DNA from: Frankiaceae bacterium
Lineage (GTDB): Bacteria; Actinomycetota; Actinomycetes; BP-191
Direction: 5' to 3'
Assembly (NCBI GenBank): GCA_035556555.1
Contig: DATMES010000034.1
Span: 1 to 35,787 of the forward strand
DNA: 35,787 nucleotides
The notes beneath the pieces were generated by a model. The model had not been told where the DNA came from, ran no database searches, and was given only the letters and a program-made list of their open reading frames with translations. The translations under genes were made by a program, and so were the position numbers. Positions 7,952-16,027 of this stretch are shown in pieces (the stretch's first letter is position 1; each line of letters starts with the position of its first letter).

Positions 7952-9409
7952 GTGGTCGTCTTGAGGATCGACCTGAACGAGGCAGACTTCGGCCGGGTGC
8001 GCGACCTGCTGGCCGCGACGGCCGGGCTGGTCTTCGACGACTGCCGGCGCGACTCGCTGGCGTACTCGCTGGGCGAGCGGTTCTCGATGCGCGGCGTGAC
8101 GACCGTCGACGACTACCTCGAGCTGCTCGACGGCGACGCCGAGGAGCTCCAGGCGCTGCTCAACGAGGTCACCATCCAGGAGACCCACTTCTTCCGGAAC
8201 CCGCCGCAGTTCCGCGCGCTGCGCCAGCACGTGCTCCCGCAGCTGCTGCGCCGCGCGGCGACGGGGTCGAAGAAGCTGCGCGTGTGGAGCGCCGGGTGCT
8301 CGACCGGCGAGGAGCCGTACAGCATCGCGATGCTGCTCCGCGAGCTGCTGCCGCTGACCGACGGCTGGGACGTCAAGGTCGTCGCGACCGACGTCTCGAC
8401 CCGTGCGCTGGCCGCGGCGCGGACCGGCCGCTACGGCGCCCGCGCACTGCAGGCGGCGCCGCCGGAGGACGTGGCGCGGTGGTTCGTGCAGTCGGGCGAC
8501 GAGTACGTCGTACGCCCCGAGGTGCGCGAGCTCGTGGAGTTCCGCCACCACAACCTCGTGGCCGAGCAGGTGCCGTTCGGCAAGGACGAGCCGATCGACC
8601 TGCTGCTCTGCCGCAACGTCACGATCTACTTCAGCCGCGAGACGACGCGGCGGCTCATGGCGCAGTTCCACGAGGCGCTGTCGGAGGGCGGCTACCTCTT
8701 CCTGGGCCACTCCGAGACGCTGTGGCAGGTCAACGACGCGTTTCGGCTGGTGACCCTCGGCGACGCGTTCGTCTACCGCAAGGACGTGCCCGGCGAGGAG
8801 CGGCGGACGGTGCTGCCGGACCGGCGTACCGGCGACGACGGGCTGCCCGCCGACGGCGAGCGGCGCACCTCGAAGAACGATCGCCGCGCCGCCCGGTGGG
8901 AGGCGCTGACCAAGCCCCGTACGCTGCCGTTCCCGCGCCCTTCGTCGTCGCGCGGTGGGGGTGGCCGGACGCTGGAGTCGGTGTCGGTCGCGGCGACCGC
9001 CCCGGCGTACTCGGACCCGATCGAGGAGGTGCGCGCGGCGCTGCGCGAAGGCCGTTACGCCGACGCCGCGTCGCTGGCGCGCGCGGTCACCGTGGCGGAG
9101 CCGCTGCGCGCGGACGCGTACTACCTGCACGGCCTGGCCCTGGCCAACCAGGGCCTCGACAGTGACGCGCTGGTCGAGCTGCGCAAGGCCGTCTACGTCG
9201 ACCCGATGGCCGGCTTCGCGCACTTCCTGCTGGCCGGCGTGCTGGCGCGACTAGGGGACGCGCAGGGGGCGGCGCGGTCGTACAAGGCGGCGGCCGAGAC
9301 CCTCGGGCGCACCGCGGACGACCACCTCGCGACCGAGCTCGGCGGCCGTAGCGTCAGCGAGCTCGTGGACCTGTGCCGGCAGCTGGCCGGCGGACGGAGC
9401 ATGGGATGA
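7952..9409 (+). CDS. cheR: Chemoreceptor methyltransferase CheR with C-terminal TPR-like region
   Basis: 485 residues from GTG 7952 (TTG at 7961 is equally possible). S-adenosylmethionine-dependent glutamate O-methyltransferase acting on chemoreceptors. The N-terminal helical CheR domain contains TIQETHFFRNP, followed by the SAM-binding motif WSAGCSTGEEPYSI, the ATDVST strand, and LLLCRNVTIYF with FLGHSETL at the end of the catalytic domain (about 275). A charged, low-complexity linker of about 70 residues follows, then two to three TPR-like helix pairs (about 345-470, e.g. ADAYYLHGLALANQGLDSDA). TPR-tailed CheR proteins are known in non-canonical chemosensory systems. It starts 49 bases after cheB and its TGA overlaps cheW in ATGA, so all are likely one operon. 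Confidence 0.9.
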   Translation: MVVLRIDLNEADFGRVRDLLAATAGLVFDDCRRDSLAYSLGERFSMRGVTTVDDYLELLDGDAEELQALLNEVTIQETHFFRNPPQFRALRQHVLPQLLRRAATGSKKLRVWSAGCSTGEEPYSIAMLLRELLPLTDGWDVKVVATDVSTRALAAARTGRYGARALQAAPPEDVARWFVQSGDEYVVRPEVRELVEFRHHNLVAEQVPFGKDEPIDLLLCRNVTIYFSRETTRRLMAQFHEALSEGGYLFLGHSETLWQVNDAFRLVTLGDAFVYRKDVPGEERRTVLPDRRTGDDGLPADGERRTSKNDRRAARWEALTKPRTLPFPRPSSSRGGGGRTLESVSVAATAPAYSDPIEEVRAALREGRYADAASLARAVTVAEPLRADAYYLHGLALANQGLDSDALVELRKAVYVDPMAGFAHFLLAGVLARLGDAQGAARSYKAAAETLGRTADDHLATELGGRSVSELVDLCRQLAGGRSMG

Positions 9410-9816
9410 GCGAGTACGTCACCTTCCGGCTCGACGGCCGCGACTTCGCGACGCGGATCGAGCTGGTGCGCGAGGTCGTGCGGCTGTCGGAGCTGGTCAC
9501 GCTGCCCGGCATGACGGCGCCGCTCGCCGGCGTGCTCGACCTGCGCGGCGTGTCGCTGCCGGTCGTGGACGTGCGGGTGTCGCCCGGCGGTCCAGGCGAC
9601 GTGCTGGTCCTCAACGAGGACACAGAGACGACGTACGGCTTCGTCTGCGACGCCGTCTCCGCCGTCGTCGGCACCGAGGTGCTGGCGGTCGAGGAGTCGC
9701 GGGCGCGCGAGTCGCTGCCTGGCTACGTGGAGGCGGTGCTGCGCGGCGACGCGGGGCCTGTCTTCCTCGTGGACGTCCGGCTGATGGCCGGGCCCGTCGC
9801 CTTGCCCGCCGCCTAG
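9406..9816 (+). CDS. cheW: CheW-like chemotaxis coupling protein
   Basis: 136 residues from the ATG at 9406 that overlaps the cheR stop (ATGA). CheW links receptors to the CheA kinase. The fold signature is present: EYVTFRLDGRDFATRIELVREV at the N-terminus, then the conserved VTLPGMTAPLAGVLDLRG loop with the invariant RG, then LPVVDVRV and YGFVCDAVSAVV. The C-terminus is LVDVRLM. Last gene of the HPt-cheB-cheR-cheW operon. Its TAG stop (9814-9816) is shared palindromically (CTAG) with the stop of the convergent DUF2071 gene. The CheA, CheY and receptor partners are not in the window. Confidence 0.9.
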   Translation: MSEYVTFRLDGRDFATRIELVREVVRLSELVTLPGMTAPLAGVLDLRGVSLPVVDVRVSPGGPGDVLVLNEDTETTYGFVCDAVSAVVGTEVLAVEESRARESLPGYVEAVLRGDAGPVFLVDVRLMAGPVALPAA

Positions 9817-10484
9817 CGTCTCGGCAGGCCGATGAGCACCTCGGTGCCGTCGGCGAAGTGCGTGATCGGCTGTGCTGTCGGCTGCGTGAGCCCCGCTGCC
9901 GTGAGCAGGCCGGTGTCGAGGGCTTTGACCGTGGCGCGACGCAGCTGCCACGGCGGGTGATGCGCCTGCATCCGTACTGGTCTCCCGGCGATGACCGTCC
10001 AGAGCCGGAAGCGCGCGGTCAGCCAGTGGTCGAAGTCGGTCAGCTCGCCGGGCGCGTACGGGGCGCCGGCCTCGACCTCGGTGACGTTGCGGGCCTTCCG
10101 GGGTCCTGGCCAGCGGCGCGTGCTGACGTAGCGGACGACGTCGCCGCAGCGGCCCAGACGCATGCGGGACCAGCAGTAGCGGATGTTCAGCGCGCGGCCG
10201 CCGAGGACGGCGGGCAGCCGCGACGCGTCGAGCGAGAAGAACCACACGCCCGTCACGCCGCCGGGGCCGGTGACGTAGGTGCGGACGTTCGTCTCGGGGA
10301 ACCGCGACAGCCACGGCAGCGGCGGGATGCCGGGCGCGCGGACGGTCATGTGGAACGGCACGAGCCCGACCCACGCCCGGCCTTCGTAGGTCTCCACGGT
10401 CAGCCCGTCAGGGAGGAGCGCCTGAACCTCGGCGGGGTCGTACGGCCAGTGCAGGAACGTCAGCTGCTCCCACCGGTGCACCAT
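9813..10484 (-). CDS. DUF2071 (YqjF-like) family protein
   Basis: 223 residues from the ATG at 10484. Family hallmarks: WEQLTFLHWPYDPAEVQALL at the N-terminus, LTVETYEGRAWVGLVPF, then the MTVRAPGIPPLPWLSRFPETN region and WFFSLDA. In-frame residues upstream of the ATG (PIDPPPRPAL) also look like the family, but only a CTG, not ATG/GTG/TTG, lies before the disA stop, so the start is uncertain by about 15 residues. Biochemical function of the family is unknown. It follows disA on the same strand after 44 bases and may be cotranscribed. It converges with cheW, sharing a CTAG stop palindrome. Confidence 0.82.
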   Translation of the reverse strand: MVHRWEQLTFLHWPYDPAEVQALLPDGLTVETYEGRAWVGLVPFHMTVRAPGIPPLPWLSRFPETNVRTYVTGPGGVTGVWFFSLDASRLPAVLGGRALNIRYCWSRMRLGRCGDVVRYVSTRRWPGPRKARNVTEVEAGAPYAPGELTDFDHWLTARFRLWTVIAGRPVRMQAHHPPWQLRRATVKALDTGLLTAAGLTQPTAQPITHFADGTEVLIGLPRR

Positions 10485-10528
10485 CAGCGCCGGGCGCGGC
10501 GGCGGGTCGATCGGGGCGGCGGGGACCG

Positions 10529-11608
10529 TCAGACGTACCGCTCCAGGATCGACGACTCGGCGAGGCGCGACAGGCCCTCGCGGACGGTCTTGGCGCGCGT
10601 CTCGCCGACGCCCTCGACGACCTGGAGGTCGTCCACGCCGGCGGCGAGCAGCTTCTGCAGGCTGGCGAAGTGCTCGACCAGGCGGTCGACGACGAGGCGC
10701 GGCAGACGCGGGACCTTGGCGAGCAGGCGGTACCCGCGCGGCGACAGCGGCGCCTCCATCGCGTCGGCCCCGGCGGCGAAGCCGATGACCCGCGCGACCG
10801 CGGTGACGTCGAGCATGTCCTCGGGGCTGAGCGCGTCGAGGTCGGTGAGGATGTCCTCGACCGAACGCGCGCGGCGTCCCGTGGGCGCGTAATCGCGCAC
10901 CACGAGCTCGCGGTCGGTCTCGACGCCGGCCATCAGCTCGTCGAGCTGGAGGTTGAGCAGGCGGCCGTCGGCGCCGAGCTCGACGACGTACCCCTCGATC
11001 TCCCCGGCGATCCGGCGCACCATCTCGATGCGCTGGCTCACGGTGACGACGTCGCGGACCGTCACGAGGTCCTCGACCTCGAGCGCGGACAGCGTGCCGG
11101 CCACTTCGTCGAGGCGCAGCTTGTACCGCTCCAGCGTCGCGAGCGCCTGGTTGGCGCGGGAGAGGATCGCGGCGCCGTTGTCGAGCACGTGGCGCTTGGA
11201 GTCGACGTACAGCGCGATGATCTTCATCGACTGGCTGACGGAGATCACCGGGTAGCCGCACTGCTTCGCCACACGCTCGGCGGTGCGGTGGCGCGTGCCG
11301 GACTCCTCGGTCGCGATCGTCGGGTCGGGGACGAGGTGGACCGCGGCGCGGACGATCTTCGTCATGTCGTCGGAGAGGACGACCGCGCCGTCCATCTTCG
11401 CCAGCTCGCGCAGGCGCGTGGACGAGAAGTCCACGTCCAGCACGAACCCGCCCGTGCAGAGCGACTCGACGAGCTTGTTGTAGCCGCACACGATGAGCGC
11501 GCCGGTGTTGCCGCGCAGGATCCGCTCGAGGCCGTCGCGCAACGGCGTGCCGGGGGCGACCGCGGCGAGGGTGGCGAGCATCTGCTCGTCACGGTCGGGG
11601 GTGGCCAC
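10529..11608 (-). CDS. disA: DNA integrity scanning diadenylate cyclase DisA
   Basis: 359 residues. Condenses two ATP to cyclic di-AMP and scans DNA for lesions or branched structures. The DAC domain carries the catalytic DGA motif ([11 protein letters not shown]) and RHRTAER, preceded by [11 protein letters not shown] helical linker follows, and then a C-terminal helix-hairpin-helix domain ([16 protein letters not shown]) that binds DNA. Start choice: the GTG at 11608 has the strong ribosome-binding site AGAGGAG on the minus strand and gives the usual family length (about 358-360). An in-frame ATG at 11707 would add 33 Pro/Val-rich residues that look non-coding. It lies downstream of radA on the same strand, the usual actinobacterial pairing. 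Confidence 0.95.
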   Translation of the reverse strand: MATPDRDEQMLATLAAVAPGTPLRDGLERILRGNTGALIVCGYNKLVESLCTGGFVLDVDFSSTRLRELAKMDGAVVLSDDMTKIVRAAVHLVPDPTIATEESGTRHRTAERVAKQCGYPVISVSQSMKIIALYVDSKRHVLDNGAAILSRANQALATLERYKLRLDEVAGTLSALEVEDLVTVRDVVTVSQRIEMVRRIAGEIEGYVVELGADGRLLNLQLDELMAGVETDRELVVRDYAPTGRRARSVEDILTDLDALSPEDMLDVTAVARVIGFAAGADAMEAPLSPRGYRLLAKVPRLPRLVVDRLVEHFASLQKLLAAGVDDLQVVEGVGETRAKTVREGLSRLAESSILERYV

Positions 11609-11876
11609 CGTGCTCCTCTGGTCGGGCGGACCGTCGCCGGCGGTGCCGACGGCGACCAGTGCCGTACGTGGCGGCACCGGGCTGTCCGGTAAGGGTACGG
11701 CGCTCATCGTCCGGTATGACGCCTTCGCGTGCCGGAAGGTTGCACGCGTCGCGTGTTTGTGCGCGTTTCGTCATCTCCCGCGGGGGACCGGGGCGGGGCG
11801 CGTACGGCGCCGCTGCGCGCGCGACGCGAGGTCGCGGCACGACGGCGTACGGCGTACGGCGTCCGGGCGGTCCAGG
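11609..11876 (-). other. radA-disA intergenic region (268 bases)
   Basis: No gene supported. The segment contains a short tandem array near 11840-11865 in which GGCGTAC units repeat about three times, plus several other GTAC-centred words. Toward disA it contains the AGAGGAG ribosome-binding site (about 11613-11620). No clear promoter hexamer pair or terminator hairpin could be assigned, so it is open whether disA is cotranscribed with radA. Confidence 0.5.
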
Positions 11877-13232
11877 TCAGCGGGCGGCGGCGAGCGCGCG
11901 GCCGAGGGTGTCCACCTCCGTCACGGTCAGGCCGGCGGGCGTTGCGGCGCCACTCCCGGCGGGGACGAGTGCCCGCGTGAACCCGAGCCGTGCCGCCTCC
12001 GCGAGGCGGCGGCCCACCCCGCTGACGCGGCGGACGTCACCGGCGAGCCCCACCTCCCCGATGGCGACGAGGCCGGAGGGTCCGGCGAGGTTGGTCTTGG
12101 CGCCCGCGAGCGCCAGGGCGAGGGCCAGGTCGACCGCCGGCTCGGTGAGGCGTACGCCGCCCACCGTGGAGGCGTAGACGTCGTAGTCCTTGAGGACGGT
12201 GCCGGCGCGGCGTTCGAGGACGGCGAGCAGCATCGCGAGGCGGCTGGTGTCGAGGCCGCTGGCCGTACGGCGCGGATAGCCCGCGGTGGACGGCACGGCG
12301 AGGGCCTGGACCTCGGCGACGAGCGGGCGGCGGCCCTCGAGCGAGATCGTCACGCAGGTGCCGGGCACCGGCTCGGAGGCGTGGGAGAGGAACAGCCCGG
12401 ACGGGTCGGGCAGGCCGACGATGCCGGCGTCGCCGAGCTCGAAGCAGCCGACCTCGTCGGCGGGGCCGAACCGGTTCTTCACGGCGCGGACGAGGCGCAG
12501 TGAGGCGTGCCGGTCGCCCTCGAAGTGCAGGACGACGTCGACGAGATGCTCGAGGACGCGCGGGCCGGCGATGGTGCCGTCCTTGGTGACGTGGCCGACG
12601 AGGACGGTCGCGATGTTGCGCTCCTTGGCGAGCTTGATGAGCGCGGCGGCGCAGTCGCGCACCTGCGTCACGCTGCCCGCGCCGCCGTCCACGTCGGGGT
12701 GGGCGACGGTCTGGATGGAGTCGACGACGAGCAGCGTGGGCTCCACGGTGTCCACGTGCCCGAACACCGCGGAGAGGTCGGTCTCCGCCGCGAGGTAGAG
12801 GTCGGGCGAGAGGGCGGCGGTGCGGCCCGCGCGGAGACGTACCTGCGAGGTGGACTCCTCGCCCGACACGATGAGCGCGCGCGAGCCTGGCCGCGCCCAG
12901 CGGTGGGCGACCTCCAGGAGCAGCGTCGACTTGCCGACGCCCGGCTCCCCGGCGAGCAGGCAGACGGCGCCGGGGACGAGCCCGCCGCCGAGGACGCGGT
13001 CGAGCTCGGCGACGCCGGTGGGGCGTACGGCAGCGGCCGTGACGTCGATGTCACCGATGGGCAGCGCCGGCGCGGAGACCGGCCCCGCGCGGACCGCGCG
13101 CACGACCGCCGCGCCGACCTCGGACACAGACCCCCACGCCTGGCACTCGGGGCAGCGGCCGACCCAGCGCGTGCTCTGCTGGCCGCACTCGGTGCAGCGG
13201 TAGGCCGGCTTGGCGGCGGTCTTCGAAGCCAT
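11877..13232 (-). CDS. radA: DNA repair protein RadA (Sms)
   Basis: 451 residues. RecA-related ATPase helicase that processes recombination intermediates and stalled forks. N-terminal zinc finger with Cys13, Cys16, Cys27, Cys30 (CTECG ... CPEC). RecA-like core with Walker A GEPGVGKST and the RadA-specific KNRFG motif (VKNRFGPADE). The C-terminal Lon-protease-like domain contains GGVRLTEPAVDLALALAL and GEVGLAGDVRRV. The ATG at 13232 fits the family start (MASK...YRCTECG). The open frame further upstream is translated intergenic DNA. TACCGT lies 7 nt before the ATG, implying a leaderless transcript. Confidence 0.96.
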   Translation of the reverse strand: MASKTAAKPAYRCTECGQQSTRWVGRCPECQAWGSVSEVGAAVVRAVRAGPVSAPALPIGDIDVTAAAVRPTGVAELDRVLGGGLVPGAVCLLAGEPGVGKSTLLLEVAHRWARPGSRALIVSGEESTSQVRLRAGRTAALSPDLYLAAETDLSAVFGHVDTVEPTLLVVDSIQTVAHPDVDGGAGSVTQVRDCAAALIKLAKERNIATVLVGHVTKDGTIAGPRVLEHLVDVVLHFEGDRHASLRLVRAVKNRFGPADEVGCFELGDAGIVGLPDPSGLFLSHASEPVPGTCVTISLEGRRPLVAEVQALAVPSTAGYPRRTASGLDTSRLAMLLAVLERRAGTVLKDYDVYASTVGGVRLTEPAVDLALALALAGAKTNLAGPSGLVAIGEVGLAGDVRRVSGVGRRLAEAARLGFTRALVPAGSGAATPAGLTVTEVDTLGRALAAAR

Positions 13233-13239
13233 GCCGAGG

Positions 13240-13245
13240 ACGGTA
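13240..13245 (-). promoter_or_regulatory. radA -10 element, leaderless-type
   Basis: Reading the minus strand, TACCGT occupies 13245 to 13240 and is followed by 7 nt and then the ATG at 13232. The spacing puts the transcription start at or next to the start codon. No convincing -35 is seen. Confidence 0.5.
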
Positions 13246-13335
13246 GGGGAGGGGTGTGACAGAAATCGTTCGCCGCGCCGTGGCGGGCTCGGCGCGGGGC
13301 TTCGGGGTGCGTTTTGCGCTTTTTCGCCGCACGAG

Positions 13336-13352
13336 GCGCAACCGGGTTGCGC
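13336..13352 (-). terminator. Hairpin downstream of the UbiA gene
   Basis: A near-perfect palindrome, GCGCAACC-G-GGTTGCGC, lies 11 bases past the stop of the minus-strand prenyltransferase gene. As RNA it would fold with a 7-bp stem and a 3-nt loop. There is no T-run, so it may be a weak terminator or instead an operator in the radA upstream region. Confidence 0.4.
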
Positions 13353-13362
13353 AGGGGCAGGG

Positions 13363-14175
13363 TCAGGCGAGGGAGGCGCCGTTGGCGAGGAGCAAGGCCA
13401 CCGCGAGAACGGCGGCGGCGAGGGTGAGCGTCCAGGACGCGCGTTCGCGGCCGAGGCGCGCGGTGACGACGACACCGAGCACCGCGGCCACCTGGACGGC
13501 CGCCAGGGCCAGCGCGAGGGGCGACGGGGCGCCTGGCGGGGCGGCGGCGAGCACGAGGCCGGCCCCCACTAGCAGGACCGCGCCGGTGACGAGCGAGGGA
13601 GTACGCCCGATGCGCTGCGGGAGCCCACGGACGCCGAGGCGTACGTCGTCGGCCTGGTCGGGCAGCGTGTTGACGAAGTGCGCGCCGACGCCGAGCAGCG
13701 CGGCGGCGGCGTACGACCACCACGGCGGCGCCGGTCGTCCGGGCAGCCCGAGCGTCACGAACCACGGCAGCGAGCCGAACGAGAACGCGTACGGCACCGG
13801 CGACGCCACCGTCCGCTTGAGGAACGCGTTGTAGAGCCCGGCGCTCGCCACCGCCGCGAGGTGCACGAGGCCGGCGACCGCGCCGTTGAGGAGGGAGAAC
13901 GGCACGCAGAGGGCGACGGCGAGCAACGCCGCCACCCCCACGGCCCGGCGCGAGACTGACCCCGCCGCGACGGGCTTGTCCGTACGCCCCGCCGCCACGT
14001 CGCGCGCGGAGTCGAGCCAGTCGTTGCTCCACCCCACGAACAGCTGCCCGGTCAGCATCGCGAGGCAGAGCCAGACCGCGGACCCGCCGCGCCCCGCGGC
14101 GACGCCGAGCGCGCTCGTCATCGCCGTCACCGCGACCGCGGGCTGGATGTGCGCGGCGCGTGCCAAGGCGATCAC
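13363..14175 (-). CDS. UbiA-family membrane prenyltransferase
   Basis: 270 residues, integral membrane, with about eight hydrophobic segments. UbiA enzymes transfer an isoprenoid chain to an aromatic or sugar acceptor. The first Asp-rich motif is N51-D52-x2-D55-x3-D59 (NDWLDSARD). The second, in NTLPDQADDVRLG, places Asp173, 176 and 177. Both are needed to bind the Mg-diphosphate of the donor. The GTG at 14175 has CAGACT 7 nt upstream, a leaderless-type promoter; longer upstream reading is non-coding. It is divergent from the UbiG-like methyltransferase, with 38 bases between start codons. Acceptor and donor are unknown. The adjacent type III polyketide synthase suggests a polyketide phenol or quinone as acceptor, which is inference. 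MenA or another housekeeping role is less favoured by context. Confidence 0.87.
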   Translation of the reverse strand: MIALARAAHIQPAVAVTAMTSALGVAAGRGGSAVWLCLAMLTGQLFVGWSNDWLDSARDVAAGRTDKPVAAGSVSRRAVGVAALLAVALCVPFSLLNGAVAGLVHLAAVASAGLYNAFLKRTVASPVPYAFSFGSLPWFVTLGLPGRPAPPWWSYAAAALLGVGAHFVNTLPDQADDVRLGVRGLPQRIGRTPSLVTGAVLLVGAGLVLAAAPPGAPSPLALALAAVQVAAVLGVVVTARLGRERASWTLTLAAAVLAVALLLANGASLA

Positions 14176-14182
14176 GCGGGGC

Positions 14183-14207
14183 AGTCTGCCCGCGTTTGGG
14201 ACAGGAT
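14183..14207. promoter_or_regulatory. Divergent leaderless promoters (UbiA / UbiG-like)
   Basis: CAGACT on the minus strand (14188 to 14183) sits 7 nt before the UbiA GTG. CAGGAT on the plus strand (14202-14207) sits 6 nt before the methyltransferase GTG at 14214. The two -10-like elements face away from each other 13 bases apart, so the genes likely share one regulatory region. Confidence 0.5.
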
Positions 14208-14213
14208 GCTGGT

Positions 14214-14903
14214 GTGCCGGTCCTGACGCGCCCGAGGAACGACCCCGGGCAGTACGACGACCTCGCCGCCGAGTGGTGGCGCCCCCGGGGGGCGTTCGAG
14301 CCGCTGCACTGGCTGGCCAAGGCGCGCGCGGCCCTGATCCCCGCCGGCACCGGCGTCCTCCTCGACGTCGCCTGCGGCGGCGGCCTGCTCGCACCGCACG
14401 TCAAGACCTACCGGCACGTCGGCGTCGACATCGGCGAGTCCGCCGTGCGCATCGCGCGCGAGCACGGCATCGCGACGGCGCGCGGCGACGTCCTTCGCCT
14501 GCCGATAGCCGACGAGGTCGCCGACGTCGTCGTCGCGGGCGAGGTGTTCGAGCACGTGTACGACCTCGACGGCATGGTCGCCGAGATCACCCGCGTCCTG
14601 AAGCCCGGCGGCACGCTCGTCTGCGACACGCTCGCCGACACGTGGCTCTCCCGCTTCGTCATGGTGACGATCGCCGAACGCCTGCCGTTCGTGCCCGCCG
14701 GCATCCACGACCCCGCGCTCTTCGTCGACCCGACAAGGCTCCAAACCATCTGCAAGAAGAACGGCATCGACCTCAAGGTGCGCGGCCTCCGCCCCGCGAT
14801 CTCCGACGCGCTGCTGCACCGCGTCCGCCTCCGCGACGAGGTCCGCATGCTCCCCACGAGGTGGACCGGCGTCGTCTACCAGGGCCTGGGGGTGAAGCGG
14901 TGA
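14214..14903 (+). CDS. UbiG-like SAM-dependent O-methyltransferase
   Basis: 229 residues. Class I methyltransferase with motif I LLDVACGGGLLAP, post-I VGVDIGESAV, VVVAGEVFEHVYD and LKPGGTLVCDTLAD. The N-terminus (QYDDLAAEWWRP ... FEPLHWLAKAR) closely follows the UbiG/COQ3 pattern of enzymes that O-methylate catechol-type intermediates of ubiquinone synthesis. Actinobacteria make menaquinone, not ubiquinone, so a true UbiG role is unlikely. Methylation of a hydroxy-aromatic product of the neighbouring type III PKS is a reasonable inference. The GTG start has CAGGAT 6 nt upstream. Its stop overlaps the next start by GTGA. Confidence 0.85.
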   Translation: MPVLTRPRNDPGQYDDLAAEWWRPRGAFEPLHWLAKARAALIPAGTGVLLDVACGGGLLAPHVKTYRHVGVDIGESAVRIAREHGIATARGDVLRLPIADEVADVVVAGEVFEHVYDLDGMVAEITRVLKPGGTLVCDTLADTWLSRFVMVTIAERLPFVPAGIHDPALFVDPTRLQTICKKNGIDLKVRGLRPAISDALLHRVRLRDEVRMLPTRWTGVVYQGLGVKR

Positions 14904-16027
14904 CGTACGAGTCGTTCCGCGAACGCGCCGAGCAGCACGACCGCGAGGCGTCGTTCCCCAAGGCCGACTTCGACGACCTCCGCGCCGCCGGCCTGCTCGG
15001 GCTCATGGTCCCCGAACGCCTGGGGGGCAAGGGCTCCGGCTTCGCGGGTTACGCCCAGGTGGCGTACGACATCGCGCAGGGCAGCCCCGCGACGGCGCTG
15101 TTGTTCAACATGCACTGCTCGGTCACCGGCGCCCTCGCCGCGACGCCCGACGAGCTCGCCAGGGCGCTCGGCGCGCCGGACGAGTTCTTCGCGTTCCGCG
15201 ACCGCGTGCTGGCGGACGCGGCGAACGGCGCGCTCTACATGGTCGCGGGCAGCGAGCGCGGCGCGGGCAGCCGCTTCTCCGCGATGACGACGACGTACGA
15301 GCCCGAGGGTGACGGCTGGCGCATCCGCGGCTCGAAGACGTTCTGCAGCGGCGCGGGGCACGCCGACGCGTACCTCGTCGTGGCGCGCCGCGACGACAAG
15401 GTGAGCCAGTTCCTCGTCCCCGCCTCCGACGGGCTGACCATCGAGCAGACGTGGGACCCGCTCGGCATGCGCGCGACCGCGAGCAACGACCTGCACGTCG
15501 ACGTCCGCGTCCCGCGCGACACGCTGCTCGGCGGCGTCGAGGGACTCGGCCTGCTGCTCGCGCGCGTCAGCCCGCAGTGGCTGGTGGCGTCGTACGCCGC
15601 CGTCTACGCCGGCACCGCGCGCGCCGCCATCACGGAGGCGGCCACCCAGCTGACCGAACGCGGCCTGGCCGGCCTGCCCCACGTGCGAGCACGTCTCGGC
15701 AGGGCGGACGCCGCCGCCGAGGGTGCCTGGCTCGCGGTCCGGGATGCGGCGCGCCTCGTCGACGAGAAGCCGGGCGACCCCGAGACGAACAAGGCGGTCT
15801 ACCGCGCCAAGCTGCTCGCCGGCGACACCGCGCACGAGGTCACGGCGAGCATGCTCGAAGCGTGCGGTACGAGCGCCACGAGGCGGGGTAACCCGCTGGA
15901 ACGGCTGTTCCGCGACGCGCGGTGCGGAGCGTTGCAGCCGGCCACGAGCGACGTCTGCGCCGACTGGCTCGGCGTGGCCGCGCTGGGGCTGGACCCGGAC
16001 GAGGAGACGGCGGTGCCGAGATGGTGA
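14900..16027 (+). CDS. Acyl-CoA dehydrogenase-like flavoprotein
   Basis: 375 residues from the GTG that overlaps the methyltransferase stop (GTGA). Domain order fits the ACAD fold: N-terminal helices (FDDLRAAGLLGLMVPERLGG), a beta domain (SERGAGSRF, GWRIRGSKTFCSGAGHADAYLV, VPRDTLLGG) and a C-terminal helical domain with the RLFRDARCGALQ segment. In classical ACADs the catalytic Glu lies in an EGT-type motif just after this RDAR helix; here the stretch reads LQPATSDV and no Glu is seen. Such variants often act as flavin-dependent monooxygenases or oxidases or on other substrates, so simple beta-oxidation is doubtful. The context suggests tailoring or starter supply for the polyketide pathway. 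The apparent open frame upstream of 14900 is out-of-frame read-through. Confidence 0.83.
   Translation: MTYESFRERAEQHDREASFPKADFDDLRAAGLLGLMVPERLGGKGSGFAGYAQVAYDIAQGSPATALLFNMHCSVTGALAATPDELARALGAPDEFFAFRDRVLADAANGALYMVAGSERGAGSRFSAMTTTYEPEGDGWRIRGSKTFCSGAGHADAYLVVARRDDKVSQFLVPASDGLTIEQTWDPLGMRATASNDLHVDVRVPRDTLLGGVEGLGLLLARVSPQWLVASYAAVYAGTARAAITEAATQLTERGLAGLPHVRARLGRADAAAEGAWLAVRDAARLVDEKPGDPETNKAVYRAKLLAGDTAHEVTASMLEACGTSATRRGNPLERLFRDARCGALQPATSDVCADWLGVAALGLDPDEETAVPRW

Noticed and set aside
9813-11489. 558-codon minus frame covering DUF2071 and disA
   Set aside because: Upstream of about 10530 it is an alternative frame of disA; only the last 223 codons match a family.
11608-11707. 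Longer DisA starting at ATG 11707
   Set aside because: The GTG at 11608 has an excellent ribosome-binding site and gives the family length; the extra 33 residues resemble no DisA N-terminus.
14214-14903. True ubiquinone-pathway UbiG
   Set aside because: Motifs resemble UbiG, but no other ubiquinone genes are present and actinobacteria generally make menaquinone; kept as UbiG-like.
13886-16027. Long plus-strand open frame upstream of the ACAD-like protein
   Set aside because: The region before 14900 is an out-of-frame reading of the UbiA and methyltransferase genes, and the GTGA overlap fixes the true start.
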